From Methanobacterium formicicum (GTDB lineage: Archaea; Methanobacteriota; Methanobacteria; Methanobacteriales; Methanobacteriaceae), in NCBI RefSeq assembly GCF_029848115.1, contig NZ_JARVXG010000034.1:1-16285 (forward strand): a DNA stretch of 16,285 bases. The letters run 5' to 3'. This document shows positions 7,688-16,285 of the stretch, in pieces (position 1 is the stretch's first letter; every line of letters begins with the position of its first letter). The notes below the pieces were generated by a model, which was not told the DNA's origin, ran no database searches, and worked only from the letters and a program-made list of their open reading frames with translations. Position numbers and translations under genes: made by a program.

Positions 7688-8878
7688 TTATTTAGCAAGT
7701 TTTTGGTATTCTCTTTCTAGTTGTTTAATGTGCTTGTCCATGGTGTATCTTTGCACAGATTCGTATGTTCCTTGTTCTAATTTTTTCAGAGTTTCGGGTG
7801 AATCAATTAAATTTTCCAAGAGTTTCTGGAGTTCATTTACATTACCTGCTTCAAACAGGTAACCATTAAATCCATCTTCAATTAGTTCGGGAATTCCCCC
7901 AATTTTACTACCAATTACGGGGGTTCTGCAGCTGAAACTTTCATAAATAACCATTGGTGAGTTATCGTACCATATGGAGGGCACTACAGTTAAGTTGGCC
8001 TGTTGATACATTTTTATAAGTTCTTTTCCCTCAAGAAAGTCGTGGAATTTAATCCGATTATCATTTTCGGACATTGACTTTAATTTTTCGCTGCATAATC
8101 CTTTCCCTACAATATCCAGACGTATATTCCTATTTTCAATTTTCCTGAAGGCTTTTAAGAGTATGTGTACACCTTTATGTTCACCTAAATTGCCCACATA
8201 GAGTATATTCGTCTGGGAATAATCTTTTTCAAATTTTTCGTTGTCCTTTAACTCAATCCCCAAGGGGATTTTTTTAGATTTAACATCTTTAAAGAGACCA
8301 TTTGATTTTAATTTATTTATGACGAATTGTGAAGGTGATATTAACAGATCTACTTTGTTCTTGGCTAGATGTTTTTGGATTTGATTGTAGATTTTACAAA
8401 GTGCCGATGGATTTTTGCAGATCTCTCCTGAACTATTTAATAAATTAGCCCTCATGCAAACCAGAGAATAATCATGGGTCGTGAAAACCAGGGGAATTTT
8501 CAAACTTTTAGCCGGTGCAAAGGAAGAAAGTGATAATCCTTTGAAGTTGTGAATATGAACAACATCTGGATTTTCTGTTTTCAATATGTTTTCAATAATT
8601 CTTTCATCGTAGGGGTTCCATAAATCTATTATATGCCATAATGGTTTGAGTAACATTGATTGGTTAGGATGATGGTAAATTTCGTAAAGATTTAAAGGTT
8701 TAACTTGGTAAATTTTCACGCCATTAATGATTTCCACATCATTTTCACTGAAAGGGGTGGTAATAACTATTACTTCGTGTCCTTTTTTTACTAGTTCCTC
8801 TGAAACTTTTTTAACACTTACTTCAGCACCACCCAATACATTGGGAGGATATAAATTTGATATTAAACAAATTTTCAT
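7688..8878 (-). CDS. Family 4 glycosyltransferase
   Basis: A 396-aa GT-B enzyme with the classic start [20 protein letters not shown], whose Gly-Gly-Ala-Glu loop is typical of capsule and LPS-type GT4. Ordinary family landmarks follow: VVHIHNFKGL, FTTHDYSLVC in the acceptor half, and ILYVGNLGEHKGVHILLKAF at the start of the donor half. The Arg of the phosphate loop is Asn here, a variant known in the family. The E-x7-E site reads DNSPMVIYE (Asp305, Glu313), then SFSCRTPVIGSKIGGIPEL. Four cysteines cluster near ICKNPSALCKIYN, at about residues 142-157. Its ATG shares one base with the stop of the preceding gene (TAATG), so the two are translationally coupled. The downstream membrane protein begins 10 bp after its stop. 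The gene is more A+T- and Lys-rich than its neighbours. Cytoplasmic; donor unknown. Confidence 0.9.
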   Translation of the reverse strand: MKICLISNLYPPNVLGGAEVSVKKVSEELVKKGHEVIVITTPFSENDVEIINGVKIYQVKPLNLYEIYHHPNQSMLLKPLWHIIDLWNPYDERIIENILKTENPDVVHIHNFKGLSLSSFAPAKSLKIPLVFTTHDYSLVCMRANLLNSSGEICKNPSALCKIYNQIQKHLAKNKVDLLISPSQFVINKLKSNGLFKDVKSKKIPLGIELKDNEKFEKDYSQTNILYVGNLGEHKGVHILLKAFRKIENRNIRLDIVGKGLCSEKLKSMSENDNRIKFHDFLEGKELIKMYQQANLTVVPSIWYDNSPMVIYESFSCRTPVIGSKIGGIPELIEDGFNGYLFEAGNVNELQKLLENLIDSPETLKKLEQGTYESVQRYTMDKHIKQLEREYQKLAK

Positions 8879-9996
8879 TAAAGCACCCTTTCATAAAGAT
8901 TTTCAGCCATTTCAGCAATTTTTAACCAAGTATATTTCTCTTGAACCAGTTTTCTTCCTCTTATTCCCATTTTTTCAGATAATTCATGGTTGGTTAACAG
9001 ATCAACAATGGCCTGTGCTAATTTCTCCACATCCCTGGGAGGTATTATTATACCGGCATTAACCTCCTTCAAATCATCTGAAACCCCCACAATATCAGTA
9101 CTTATCACTGGAGTTTCACAAGCGAGAGCTTCAAGGGCAACAATTCCAAAACCTTCCTGTTTTGATGAGATGGAAGGGAGTACAAAGGCACGGCATTTAT
9201 TATAATACTCCACTATTTTTTCGTGGGGAATGAATCCATGGAATTCCACATTATTTTCTAACCCAAGATCCTTGGCCATTTTCTGGTAATAGTCCAGTAA
9301 TTTTCCTTCTCCACCCACTACCAGTTTAACATCATTCACTTCTTCTTTGACAATTTTTAAAGATTTCAGTAGATAATCTAAACCTTTATACTGGTGGAAT
9401 TCATCTAAAAGGCTCAGGAAAAATAGGGAATGGGCTTCTTTGGTCAAGTTCAGGGGTTTGAATTTCCTGACATCCACTCCATTGGGTATTACTTCAATTT
9501 TATCCTCATATCTCTTTAAATAAGGTGAGGACTGTAAATAATCTGGTTGAGTGATGATAATTTTTGAGGCATGGTTCAATAATAATTTCAGGGCAGTACT
9601 ATTGTATAATTTAGCGATATGGTGAGCCGCCCCATTCCCAATGATATCATTGTGATAAGTAACTATCAATGGTTTATTTTTAAATTTTGATGCCATATAA
9701 CTCCAGTCAGCACTCCAGGGAGTGGGGATGTGGGTGTGAATAACATCAAAATTTTCTTTACTTAGGGCATAGGGCAATCCCGGTGTTAAGTTGGTATTGG
9801 CTAGTTTCCCCAAGTAATTAATCCTCTTTACTTGGATACCCTCAATTGTTTCTTCCCTTGATGATGGGGGTTCATTGGCACATAAAACCCTTACTTGGTG
9901 TCCTTTTTTTACCAGTTCCTGGGAAAGATAGTAAACATAATTCTCCACCCCTCCAATGAAGGGATAAAACCTGATTGGAGTTTGCAGTATCTTCAT
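8878..9996 (-). CDS. Family 4 glycosyltransferase
   Basis: A 372-aa GT-B enzyme beginning [20 protein letters not shown], with the Gly-Gly loop at residues 15-16. ATG 9996 is chosen since GAGG lies 6 nt upstream; a TTG at 10008 that overlaps the SD would add four residues. The N-terminal half has [13 protein letters not shown] and VTYHND, the usual acceptor-side His motifs of this family. The donor half contains [19 protein letters not shown], where the phosphate-loop Arg is missing but the Lys is kept. The E-x7-E site is EGFGIVALE (Glu281, Glu289), followed by [15 protein letters not shown]. It overlaps the next GT4 gene by one base (TAATG) and follows the preceding GT4 after 59 bp. No membrane helix. 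It is expected to extend the same lipid-linked glycan as its neighbours, which is inference. Confidence 0.9.
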   Translation of the reverse strand: MKILQTPIRFYPFIGGVENYVYYLSQELVKKGHQVRVLCANEPPSSREETIEGIQVKRINYLGKLANTNLTPGLPYALSKENFDVIHTHIPTPWSADWSYMASKFKNKPLIVTYHNDIIGNGAAHHIAKLYNSTALKLLLNHASKIIITQPDYLQSSPYLKRYEDKIEVIPNGVDVRKFKPLNLTKEAHSLFFLSLLDEFHQYKGLDYLLKSLKIVKEEVNDVKLVVGGEGKLLDYYQKMAKDLGLENNVEFHGFIPHEKIVEYYNKCRAFVLPSISSKQEGFGIVALEALACETPVISTDIVGVSDDLKEVNAGIIIPPRDVEKLAQAIVDLLTNHELSEKMGIRGRKLVQEKYTWLKIAEMAENLYERVL

Positions 9997-10055
9997 AATT
10001 ATCCTCAAATTTTTAATTTCAATTTTATTTAGTCTTTTGATTAAGTCTTTAGCAT

Positions 10056-11195
10056 TTACTCATTAATGGATTTTTGATAATAAGCTTCAAGGTGGGATAC
10101 AATTTCATTCCAGTCATATCTCCGGGCAGACTCAATACAGTTAGTCTTTAATTTATCCCTTTCTTTTAAGGCTTGATTTATTTTAAGTGCCATATCTTTT
10201 TCATGAGGTGGTGTTATAAATCCATTGACTCCTTCCTGTACCAGGTCAGCTGCAGCGTTCATGGAGCCTTCCACAACCACCACTGGAAGGCCACAGGCAT
10301 TAGCCTCCACTACAACCATGCCAAAACCTTCCCTCTCCGATGGAAGCACGAAAACATTGGAAGCCTTCATGAAACCAAATAGATCCGAAACATTTTCCAG
10401 GAATCCCATAAATTTTACGTTGTTTAAAAGATCCAGTTCCTGAACCAATCCTTTAAGTTTCTCCATTTCGGGTCCATCACCAATTATCAGGCATTTTACA
10501 TGGGGATTGTTTTTTTTAACCGTGGAAAGGCTGCGGATCAGTAAATCGACACGTTTTTCCTTTATAAGTCGGCCGGCGAAGATCAAATCCCATTCCTCAT
10601 TTTTAGGGGAGATCTGTTCTATTTCCTTGAAATTGATGCCTGGAGGGATTACCGTTGATTGGTCAGTTCTTCTAATATTTTTAAGGTCCTTTTCAGTTTT
10701 AGGGGATATGCAGATTATATGATCACTGAGATGGTAGATTATTTTTTCCAGAACTTTACCAAAAAATCCCATGAATCCCAGGTAGGTATACCAGTAATCC
10801 CCCCAGACCTCCAGGGCAGTGATGATTAAGAACGATTTGCCCGTCAGGGAATGAAACTTGGCCGGGAAGCAGGAGAAGAAAGGAAACCCCTGACAGTCCA
10901 CCACCTCGAACTTTTCTTTCCAGAGTAGGGGTGTTAATTTAAATGCAAATAATATGGCTTCACTAATGGATCGGCGGTTGTCGGTGTAAAGTTCTCGGGG
11001 TTCACCCACTCCGTGCAGGTGAATGCCATCCAAGGTAATATCCTTCTTTCCTTCTTCAGCCCACCACCATCCCCAAGAGTAACAATGTACTTCATGGCCT
11101 CTTTGAGCCATTCTAAGTGCTAAGTCATATACCCTTTTCTCAGCACCACCTTTAACCCAGGGATAGGCTGCATCGTAGACATAGGCAATTTTCAT
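10056..11195 (-). CDS. Family 4 glycosyltransferase
   Basis: A 379-aa GT-B enzyme opening [20 protein letters not shown]. The Gly-Gly-Ala-Glu loop is followed by a Trp-rich patch ([10 protein letters not shown]) near residues 40-50. The acceptor half includes [17 protein letters not shown] and [14 protein letters not shown]. The donor half starts [20 protein letters not shown], with the phosphate-loop Arg present but Lys-Arg in place of Lys-Gly. The E-x7-E site is canonical, EGFGMVVVE (Glu289, Glu297), followed by [21 protein letters not shown]. The start has GGAG about 11 nt upstream, somewhat far. It begins the densely packed five-gene part of the array and sits 111 bp after the membrane-anchored GT2. 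It may have its own weak promoter in that gap (GATAAATAAC near 11222-11232). Soluble and cytoplasmic; sugar specificity not readable. Confidence 0.9.
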   Translation of the reverse strand: MKIAYVYDAAYPWVKGGAEKRVYDLALRMAQRGHEVHCYSWGWWWAEEGKKDITLDGIHLHGVGEPRELYTDNRRSISEAILFAFKLTPLLWKEKFEVVDCQGFPFFSCFPAKFHSLTGKSFLIITALEVWGDYWYTYLGFMGFFGKVLEKIIYHLSDHIICISPKTEKDLKNIRRTDQSTVIPPGINFKEIEQISPKNEEWDLIFAGRLIKEKRVDLLIRSLSTVKKNNPHVKCLIIGDGPEMEKLKGLVQELDLLNNVKFMGFLENVSDLFGFMKASNVFVLPSEREGFGMVVVEANACGLPVVVVEGSMNAAADLVQEGVNGFITPPHEKDMALKINQALKERDKLKTNCIESARRYDWNEIVSHLEAYYQKSINE

Positions 11196-11306
11196 TTTTG
11201 AATGTACTCCAGAAATAATTGTTATTTATCTTTACAGCTAGCTTATTCTATTTTAACAACCAGATAGTAAGTAAATTTTGCTGATCTCGAGAAATAGGGG
11301 TGGTAG

Positions 11307-12425
11307 TTAATCCCCTTTATTTAACAACAGTAAACTTAAGAACATTCCGGAAAAAATGGTCTGGATACCTAACAGTGAGAGGATCATGGCCACCACTGTG
11401 GTTTGCACCTGGTATAGTGCACCAAAACCTCCGGTGCTCCAGTTGGAAATAACGTAAAGTCCAAGTATTATCCCTCCAGCCAGAAAGATGACACCTAAAA
11501 GCAGTTCCTTCTCTAATGAATGGTAACTCATCAATTTTTTCTTAATTCCAGAGCTACTGGAATAGCCGTAGGTTGCACCAAATGCTCCAAAGTAGAACCA
11601 TGAAAGGAGCAACTGATATCCGGTTAATACTAGAATACCGCCCAGGATAAGGGAGTGCATTCTGGATATTCCTTGAATCCATACCAGCAAGGTTAGGGCG
11701 GCTCCAAAAATGAGAGCTATAACTCCGGGTATTAATAGGAATGGTCCCGGCCGGTAGAGCATCATAAAACGTAGATGTCTCCATCCATCTGAAAATGAAC
11801 TGAGTTTTGATTCACCTTCGCGAGGGTAGTAGGTAATGGGGATTTCAGCAATTCTTAATTTTTGGCGGGACGCTTCGATCACCATTTCCGAAGCAAATTC
11901 CATCCCATTGGTTTTTAAATTTAGTTTACCCCATGCTTCTTTGGTCATGGCCCTCATACCACAGTGAGCATCGGAAATTCCCGTGTGGAAAAGCACATTT
12001 AAAACCCAGGTGAGAAAGGGGTTGCCTATGTATTTATGAAGGGCAGGCATTGCTCCGGGACGTATATCTCCCTTTAACCGGGAACCCATTACAAACTCGG
12101 CATCACCCTTTAAAATTGGTTGGATAAATTCAACCATTTCATCGAAGGGATAGGTTCCATCTGCATCTCCCATTACCATTATATCACCAGTGGCTTCCTT
12201 AAAACCGCGTAGGTAAGCATTACCATAACCACGGTTGGTTTCTAAAACAACCCTGGCTCCAGCTTCCGAAGCTTCTTTAGATGTGTTGTCAGTAGATGCA
12301 TTATCCACAACTACTATTTCTGTTTCAAGTCCAATATCATTGAGTTTTTTGATGGGCACTGAACGAACAGTTTTTCCCACAATTCCTTCTTCATTCAGAG
12401 CGGGGATAACGACAGAAACTTTCAT
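11307..12425 (-). CDS. Membrane-anchored family 2 glycosyltransferase, dolichyl-phosphate-sugar synthase-like
   Basis: A 372-aa protein with a GT-A domain (about 1-215) and four C-terminal membrane helices (about 228-250, 258-281, 307-326, 341-368). It starts [20 protein letters not shown], with the nucleotide-site VVVDNAS (Asp41). The metal motif is [12 protein letters not shown] (Asp87, Asp89), and [10 protein letters not shown] and GMEFASEMV follow as in Dol-P-Man/Dol-P-Glc synthase relatives; archaeal AglD/AglJ-type enzymes belong to this group. It would load a sugar from UDP or GDP onto a polyprenyl phosphate at the inner membrane face. The product would be the natural donor for the GT-C-like proteins encoded on either side. 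The start is fixed by GTGA 4 nt upstream and by the family N-terminus. It probably has its own promoter (see 12474-12484). The sugar and exact lipid are unknown. Confidence 0.9.
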   Translation of the reverse strand: MKVSVVIPALNEEGIVGKTVRSVPIKKLNDIGLETEIVVVDNASTDNTSKEASEAGARVVLETNRGYGNAYLRGFKEATGDIMVMGDADGTYPFDEMVEFIQPILKGDAEFVMGSRLKGDIRPGAMPALHKYIGNPFLTWVLNVLFHTGISDAHCGMRAMTKEAWGKLNLKTNGMEFASEMVIEASRQKLRIAEIPITYYPREGESKLSSFSDGWRHLRFMMLYRPGPFLLIPGVIALIFGAALTLLVWIQGISRMHSLILGGILVLTGYQLLLSWFYFGAFGATYGYSSSSGIKKKLMSYHSLEKELLLGVIFLAGGIILGLYVISNWSTGGFGALYQVQTTVVAMILSLLGIQTIFSGMFLSLLLLNKGD

Positions 12426-12473
12426 AGAATCACTTTACAAATATTAAAAAGATTATTTAACTTAGTTTTTTAT

Positions 12474-12484
12474 GTTATATAATT
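12474..12484 (-). promoter_or_regulatory. Probable TATA box of the dolichyl-phosphate-sugar synthase-like gene
   Basis: The minus strand reads AATTATATAAC, an archaeal TATA-like element. Transcription would start near 12453, leaving a leader of about 28 nt. A second A/T element (GTATAAATT, 12481-12489) lies just upstream, so the exact box is uncertain. Confidence 0.35.
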
Positions 12485-12571
12485 TATACTCATCACATAT
12501 TATATTTAAGTAATTTTCAATATATTTAATGATTTTGAGGTTCTCTACTACCAGTAATTAAATCACCATGA

Positions 12572-14191
<1,620 letters not shown>

Positions 14192-14240
14192 ATAATTTCA
14201 CCGTAAAAATATCATTGTAATAAATACCGCAAATTGAAAT

Positions 14241-14266
14241 CATCAACCTTTAAATGGGGGTTGGTG
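14241..14266. repeat. Inverted repeat upstream of the GT-C-like gene
   Basis: CATCAACC at 14241-14248 pairs with GGTTGGTG at 14259-14266 across a 10-nt loop, giving eight pairs with one G-T wobble in plus-strand RNA. In the minus-strand transcript, the sense direction for both neighbours, the wobble becomes an A-C mismatch. It lies about 50 nt before the 14191 start. An operator or a leader hairpin are both possible. Confidence 0.25.
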
Positions 14267-14344
14267 CTAAATGGAATCCGATATTGGCATCTGCCTATTG
14301 TTTTTTTTATCTACATATCTTAAATCATTACCTTTATTTAAAAG

Positions 14345-14608
14345 TTAAAGATGTCCCCGGTAAAACAGGATGTAGGCCAGTATCATCAGGATTATCGCTC
14401 CCACTAGGGCAAGGGAGACCATACTTTTATCATTACCAAATACAATTGGTATGGGACCTATTAAAATTACCCCGCCCGTGCTGACCTTACTATTATCGTT
14501 GCTATCAGTTTTTCCTGATGATAGGAAAGTACTGCCTATGAATATTAGAAGCATACCCACAACTACGGCTACTATGCCTATTAAAATGATTGTTTGTCCT
14601 TTGATCAT
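14345..14608 (-). CDS. Small two-helix membrane protein, DUF131/TIGR00304-like
   Basis: An 87-aa protein with two hydrophobic helices (about 6-27 and 64-83) separated by a polar linker rich in Ser, Asp and Asn. The linker ends in the distinctive motif [16 protein letters not shown] (45-60). That [11 protein letters not shown] pattern is what I remember of DUF131 (PF01998, TIGR00304), an archaea-only family of unknown function and similar length. The start ATG has GTGA 4 nt upstream. The gene lies on the same strand as the glycosylation array, 153 bp ahead of the GT-C-like gene, and may be its first member or a separate unit. A likely TATA box is at 14680-14692. No catalytic residue is visible; a small structural or regulatory membrane partner is plausible. 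The gene is well supported; the family name is from memory. Confidence 0.75.
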   Translation of the reverse strand: MIKGQTIILIGIVAVVVGMLLIFIGSTFLSSGKTDSNDNSKVSTGGVILIGPIPIVFGNDKSMVSLALVGAIILMILAYILFYRGHL

Positions 14609-14679
14609 CTTTTCACTTTTATTTTAGGGATAATAGAAATTTGGTTGAATATAGTTGCCTTTTATCCTTAAAGTTGTTT

Positions 14680-14692
14680 TAAATATATATGT
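14680..14692 (-). promoter_or_regulatory. Probable TATA box of the small membrane protein gene
   Basis: On the minus strand the stretch reads AACATATATATTT. A start of transcription near 14655-14660 would give a leader of roughly 50 nt before the ATG at 14608. Confidence 0.35.
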
Positions 14693-14769
14693 TTAGTCCC
14701 TATTTTAATTAGTCATATTAGCTCTCATAAATTCTAAGGGAATAAATCAATTTTTTATTAAAAATTAGA

Positions 14770-15258
14770 CTATATTTTGGAGCGATACTCCTTTTTTCCC
14801 TTTATTTTACGTTTTTCAACAAGTTCAAGGGACAGCATCAATTCTATACATTTTTGCAATTCTTCTAATTCAGCAAAAATAACAACATCTGTTTCAGATT
14901 CAAGCATATTCTCCTGACAGGATTCAGATGATTTTAAGATATTTTCCAGGCTCATCCATCCACCATTCTTACAAAGGACATTGTGAACATCCATTAGGTG
15001 GTGAAGGTTCCTTTTTAATGGTCCTTTTACTTCAATTTCCTGAATTTCTCCCTTTATCTCCCGGGCCAGTCCCTGTACACTGGATACTTCATTGGGAGGA
15101 ACCACTAAAATAACCTGAATTTCTTCGGATAAAAAGTAGTTTCCCCGGCTGATATGAAGGTGGTTTTCCTGGAATAACAATCCTCCCACATCATCCACGT
15201 GCTCAGCTAGGAGATCGAACTTGTGCACTCCACCACTAAAATGTAATATTCTGTACAT
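14770..15258 (-). CDS. Hypothetical cytoplasmic protein with winged-helix-like C-terminus
   Basis: A 162-aa soluble protein, probably in its own transcription unit (161 bp before the next gene). I do not recognise it with certainty. The N-terminal part (1-80) is an alpha/beta segment, MYRILHFSGGVHKFDLL, then HVDDVGGLLFQ and EIQVILVVPPNEV. The spacing of Gly-Gly-Val, Asp-Val-Gly-Gly and Val-Pro reminds me of the start of methanogenesis marker protein 7, but this is memory only. That protein is longer and the rest does not match. The C-terminal part (about 95-162) is helical with WMSLENIL, then LEELQKCIELMLSLELVEKR and a basic GKKEYRSKI. That resembles a winged helix with its wing, so DNA binding is possible. 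Three cysteines (96, 114, 137) form no clear metal site. Expression and a regulatory role for the surface genes are only inference. Confidence 0.6.
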   Translation of the reverse strand: MYRILHFSGGVHKFDLLAEHVDDVGGLLFQENHLHISRGNYFLSEEIQVILVVPPNEVSSVQGLAREIKGEIQEIEVKGPLKRNLHHLMDVHNVLCKNGGWMSLENILKSSESCQENMLESETDVVIFAELEELQKCIELMLSLELVEKRKIKGKKEYRSKI

Positions 15259-15289
15259 TTTTAACCCTGTATATTAGATCGTTCGGGTC

Positions 15290-15300
15290 AGTATAAAATT
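15290..15300 (-). promoter_or_regulatory. Probable TATA box of the 162-aa protein gene
   Basis: On the minus strand the bases read AATTTTATACT. The spacing to the ATG at 15258 places the transcript start near 15268, so the leader would be only about 10 nt and the SD (AGGG) marginal. Nearly leaderless expression is likely if this is the true box. Confidence 0.35.
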
Positions 15301-15493
15301 TCTTGGTTGTTTATTCAATAAAATATGGGCATTGAATTTTCACATGGAGAATAGGAATTATACTTAAAGGCCAGATAGAAGTAAATCAGTAAATTTTAAG
15401 AGGTTTTTTTTTGATGGATTAAAGAACAGAAGTTATGCAAATGATAATAAGTGTAAAAACATGGGGAGTGGTTTAAGATGATGAATCATTTTT

Positions 15494-15520
15494 AAAAAGA
15501 AATAAAAAAATAAAAAAGTT
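15494..15520 (-). terminator. T-rich terminator candidate downstream of the transglutaminase-like gene
   Basis: On the minus strand the region reads as three successive T-runs (AACTTTTTTA, TTTTTTTA, TTTCTTTTT) about 215 bp past the stop codon at 15734. Strong T-tracts without a hairpin suit archaeal termination, but the distance implies a long 3' untranslated region. Confidence 0.4.
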
Positions 15521-15733
15521 GGTAATAAAGGAATAGGAAAGTATTCTATTAAAACACATTCCCTGTACCTTTAATATTCTTTCGTCCATTGTATTATTGG
15601 TTTTTTTCACCGATATTAGTTCCACTAATTATACATGAACTGTACAAACACTTATCCCAATATTCTATTCAACTAGATTCCTATTGTTTTGAGTTATAAT
15701 GCAAATGATGTTAATATCAAACGTTATCACCAT

Positions 15734-16285
15734 TTAGAATGGTAAACTGGTATAGTAACCATGTAAGGTATAAGTTCCAGTATTCCAATTGTTGATAACT
15801 CCCAGTTGGTTCCTGGAGCTAGTTGCATCAGCAACTATCCATTGACCATTAACATAAACATTTGCCCAAACATGCCCATAACTACCACTGCTAAATTGGC
15901 AGTATCCGTGTACGTATCTAGCAGGTATTCCCACTGATCTTAGCAGAGCAATTAACAAATGGGTTGTGTCCACACAGTTACCTCCTCCAGCGGTTAGAGT
16001 ACCTACTGCGCCTTTTTGAGTGTTATAGTAAAATTGATAGTCAATATTATCTCTAACCCAATTGAATATGCGTTGGGCGGCTTCGTAGGGTGTACTAGCT
16101 CCTGATGTAATACTACTAGCCAAGGCAATGATACGTGAATCAGTGGATTGACAATTGCTGGTAGGAACAATATATTGCTCGAAACCAGCCGGTAATTTAT
16201 AAATAACCAAGAACCATGGTTTCATTGCTGCGAAGTCGGCTTTGTTTCCGCTGGTGTTGTAGTAGTCGAGGATCATGCTGTACAT
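15734..16285 (-). CDS. Transglutaminase-like surface protein, C-terminal part (cut by right edge)
   Basis: The frame is open to the right edge, so only the last 183 residues are seen. From about residue 50 there is a transglutaminase-like domain: helix [18 protein letters not shown], then [18 protein letters not shown] with nucleophile Cys104. His138 follows in [11 protein letters not shown] and Asp153 in WIVADAT, completing the C-H-D triad in proper order. In Methanobacteriales this fold occurs at the C-terminus of secreted pseudomurein-binding proteins, and in the phage-type pseudomurein endoisopeptidases PeiW and PeiP it cuts wall cross-link peptides. The segment before it ([11 protein letters not shown]) is like linkers that follow pseudomurein-binding repeats. 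A wall-remodelling peptidase or cross-linking surface protein is therefore likely; the missing N-terminus should show a signal peptide and repeats. Same strand as the 162-aa gene but 475 bp away, so not co-transcribed with confidence. Confidence 0.85.
   Translation of the reverse strand: MYSMILDYYNTSGNKADFAAMKPWFLVIYKLPAGFEQYIVPTSNCQSTDSRIIALASSITSGASTPYEAAQRIFNWVRDNIDYQFYYNTQKGAVGTLTAGGGNCVDTTHLLIALLRSVGIPARYVHGYCQFSSGSYGHVWANVYVNGQWIVADATSSRNQLGVINNWNTGTYTLHGYYTSLPF

Larger units (their letters stand above)
15259..15733. other. Gene-free stretch between the 162-aa protein and the transglutaminase-like gene
   Basis: No credible gene was found in 475 bases. The right half is the 3' untranslated side of the transglutaminase-like gene and contains a short inverted repeat, ATTAGT-TCC-ACTAAT (15615-15629). 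A-tracts at 15494-15518 read as T-runs on the minus strand. The left half contains the promoter of the 162-aa protein and, on the plus strand, an isolated run of T near 15405-15412. Confidence 0.6.

Noticed and set aside
7678..7698. TTG start giving seven more residues for the DUF2206-like protein
   Set aside because: It lies in the end of the upstream gene, while ATG 7677 has GAGGAG directly upstream.
7376..7720. Plus-strand open frame of 114 codons
   Set aside because: It covers the N-terminus of the DUF2206-like gene in reverse; basic low-complexity product with no domain.
8727..9062. Plus-strand open frame of 111 codons
   Set aside because: It crosses the coupled TAATG junction of two GT4 genes on the other strand, both with complete family motifs.
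9997..10008. TTG start giving four more residues for the 8878-9996 GT4
   Set aside because: It overlaps the GAGG motif that fits ATG 9996, where the usual GT4 N-terminus begins.
14254..14484. Plus-strand open frame of 76 codons
   Set aside because: Half of it is antisense to the small membrane protein, and it has neither an SD nor recognisable sequence; the minus-strand protein has two helices and a family-like motif.
15473..15589. Minus-strand frame of 38 codons beginning MDERILKVQG
   Set aside because: Its second half is the T-rich terminator tract translated as Phe, Leu and Ile, and there is no SD before its ATG.

Overview
The window comes from a methanogenic archaeon of the Methanobacteriaceae, most likely a mesophilic Methanobacterium-like organism. 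Three things point there. A secreted protein carries a pseudomurein-binding-type repeat, and a second surface-type protein has a transglutaminase/endoisopeptidase-like fold with a C-H-D triad; pseudomurein is the wall polymer of this order. The promoters look archaeal: A/T-rich TATA elements about 25 nt upstream of short leaders, with T-tracts as terminators. The genes are moderately A+T-rich and carry SD signals matching an archaeal anti-SD. This is judged by reading alone, without any database search.

Layout. At 1-337 (minus) lies the 5' end of a secreted pseudomurein-binding protein that runs off the left edge. Positions 338-968 are a very A+T-rich intergenic stretch with no supported gene. 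Positions 969-4332 (plus) hold three glycosyltransferase genes in the order GT2, GT4, GT2; the two GT2 genes are paralogues. A short T-rich gap separates them from a convergent minus-strand array covering 4355 to about 14608. In transcription order that array holds a small DUF131-like membrane protein, a polytopic GT-C-like membrane protein with an extracytoplasmic tail, a dolichyl-phosphate-sugar-synthase-like GT2 with four C-terminal membrane helices, three GT4 enzymes, a second large polytopic protein (DUF2206-like) and a last GT4. The last five genes overlap or are closely spaced. Further right are a 162-aa cytoplasmic protein of unknown role (14770-15258), a 475-bp gap, and the C-terminal part of a transglutaminase-like surface protein (15734 to the right edge).

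How the genes may work together (inference). The soluble GT4 and GT2 enzymes would add sugars one at a time to a lipid-linked glycan on the inner face of the membrane. The membrane-anchored GT2 would make a polyprenyl-phosphate sugar, and the two polytopic proteins could use it on the outer face. The product would be a surface glycan or glycoprotein modification, with wall-binding proteins encoded on both flanks. No flippase, polymerase, oligosaccharyltransferase (AglB) or nucleotide-sugar synthesis gene was recognised here, so the pathway is incomplete in this window. No tRNA, rRNA, CRISPR array, insertion sequence or origin was seen.
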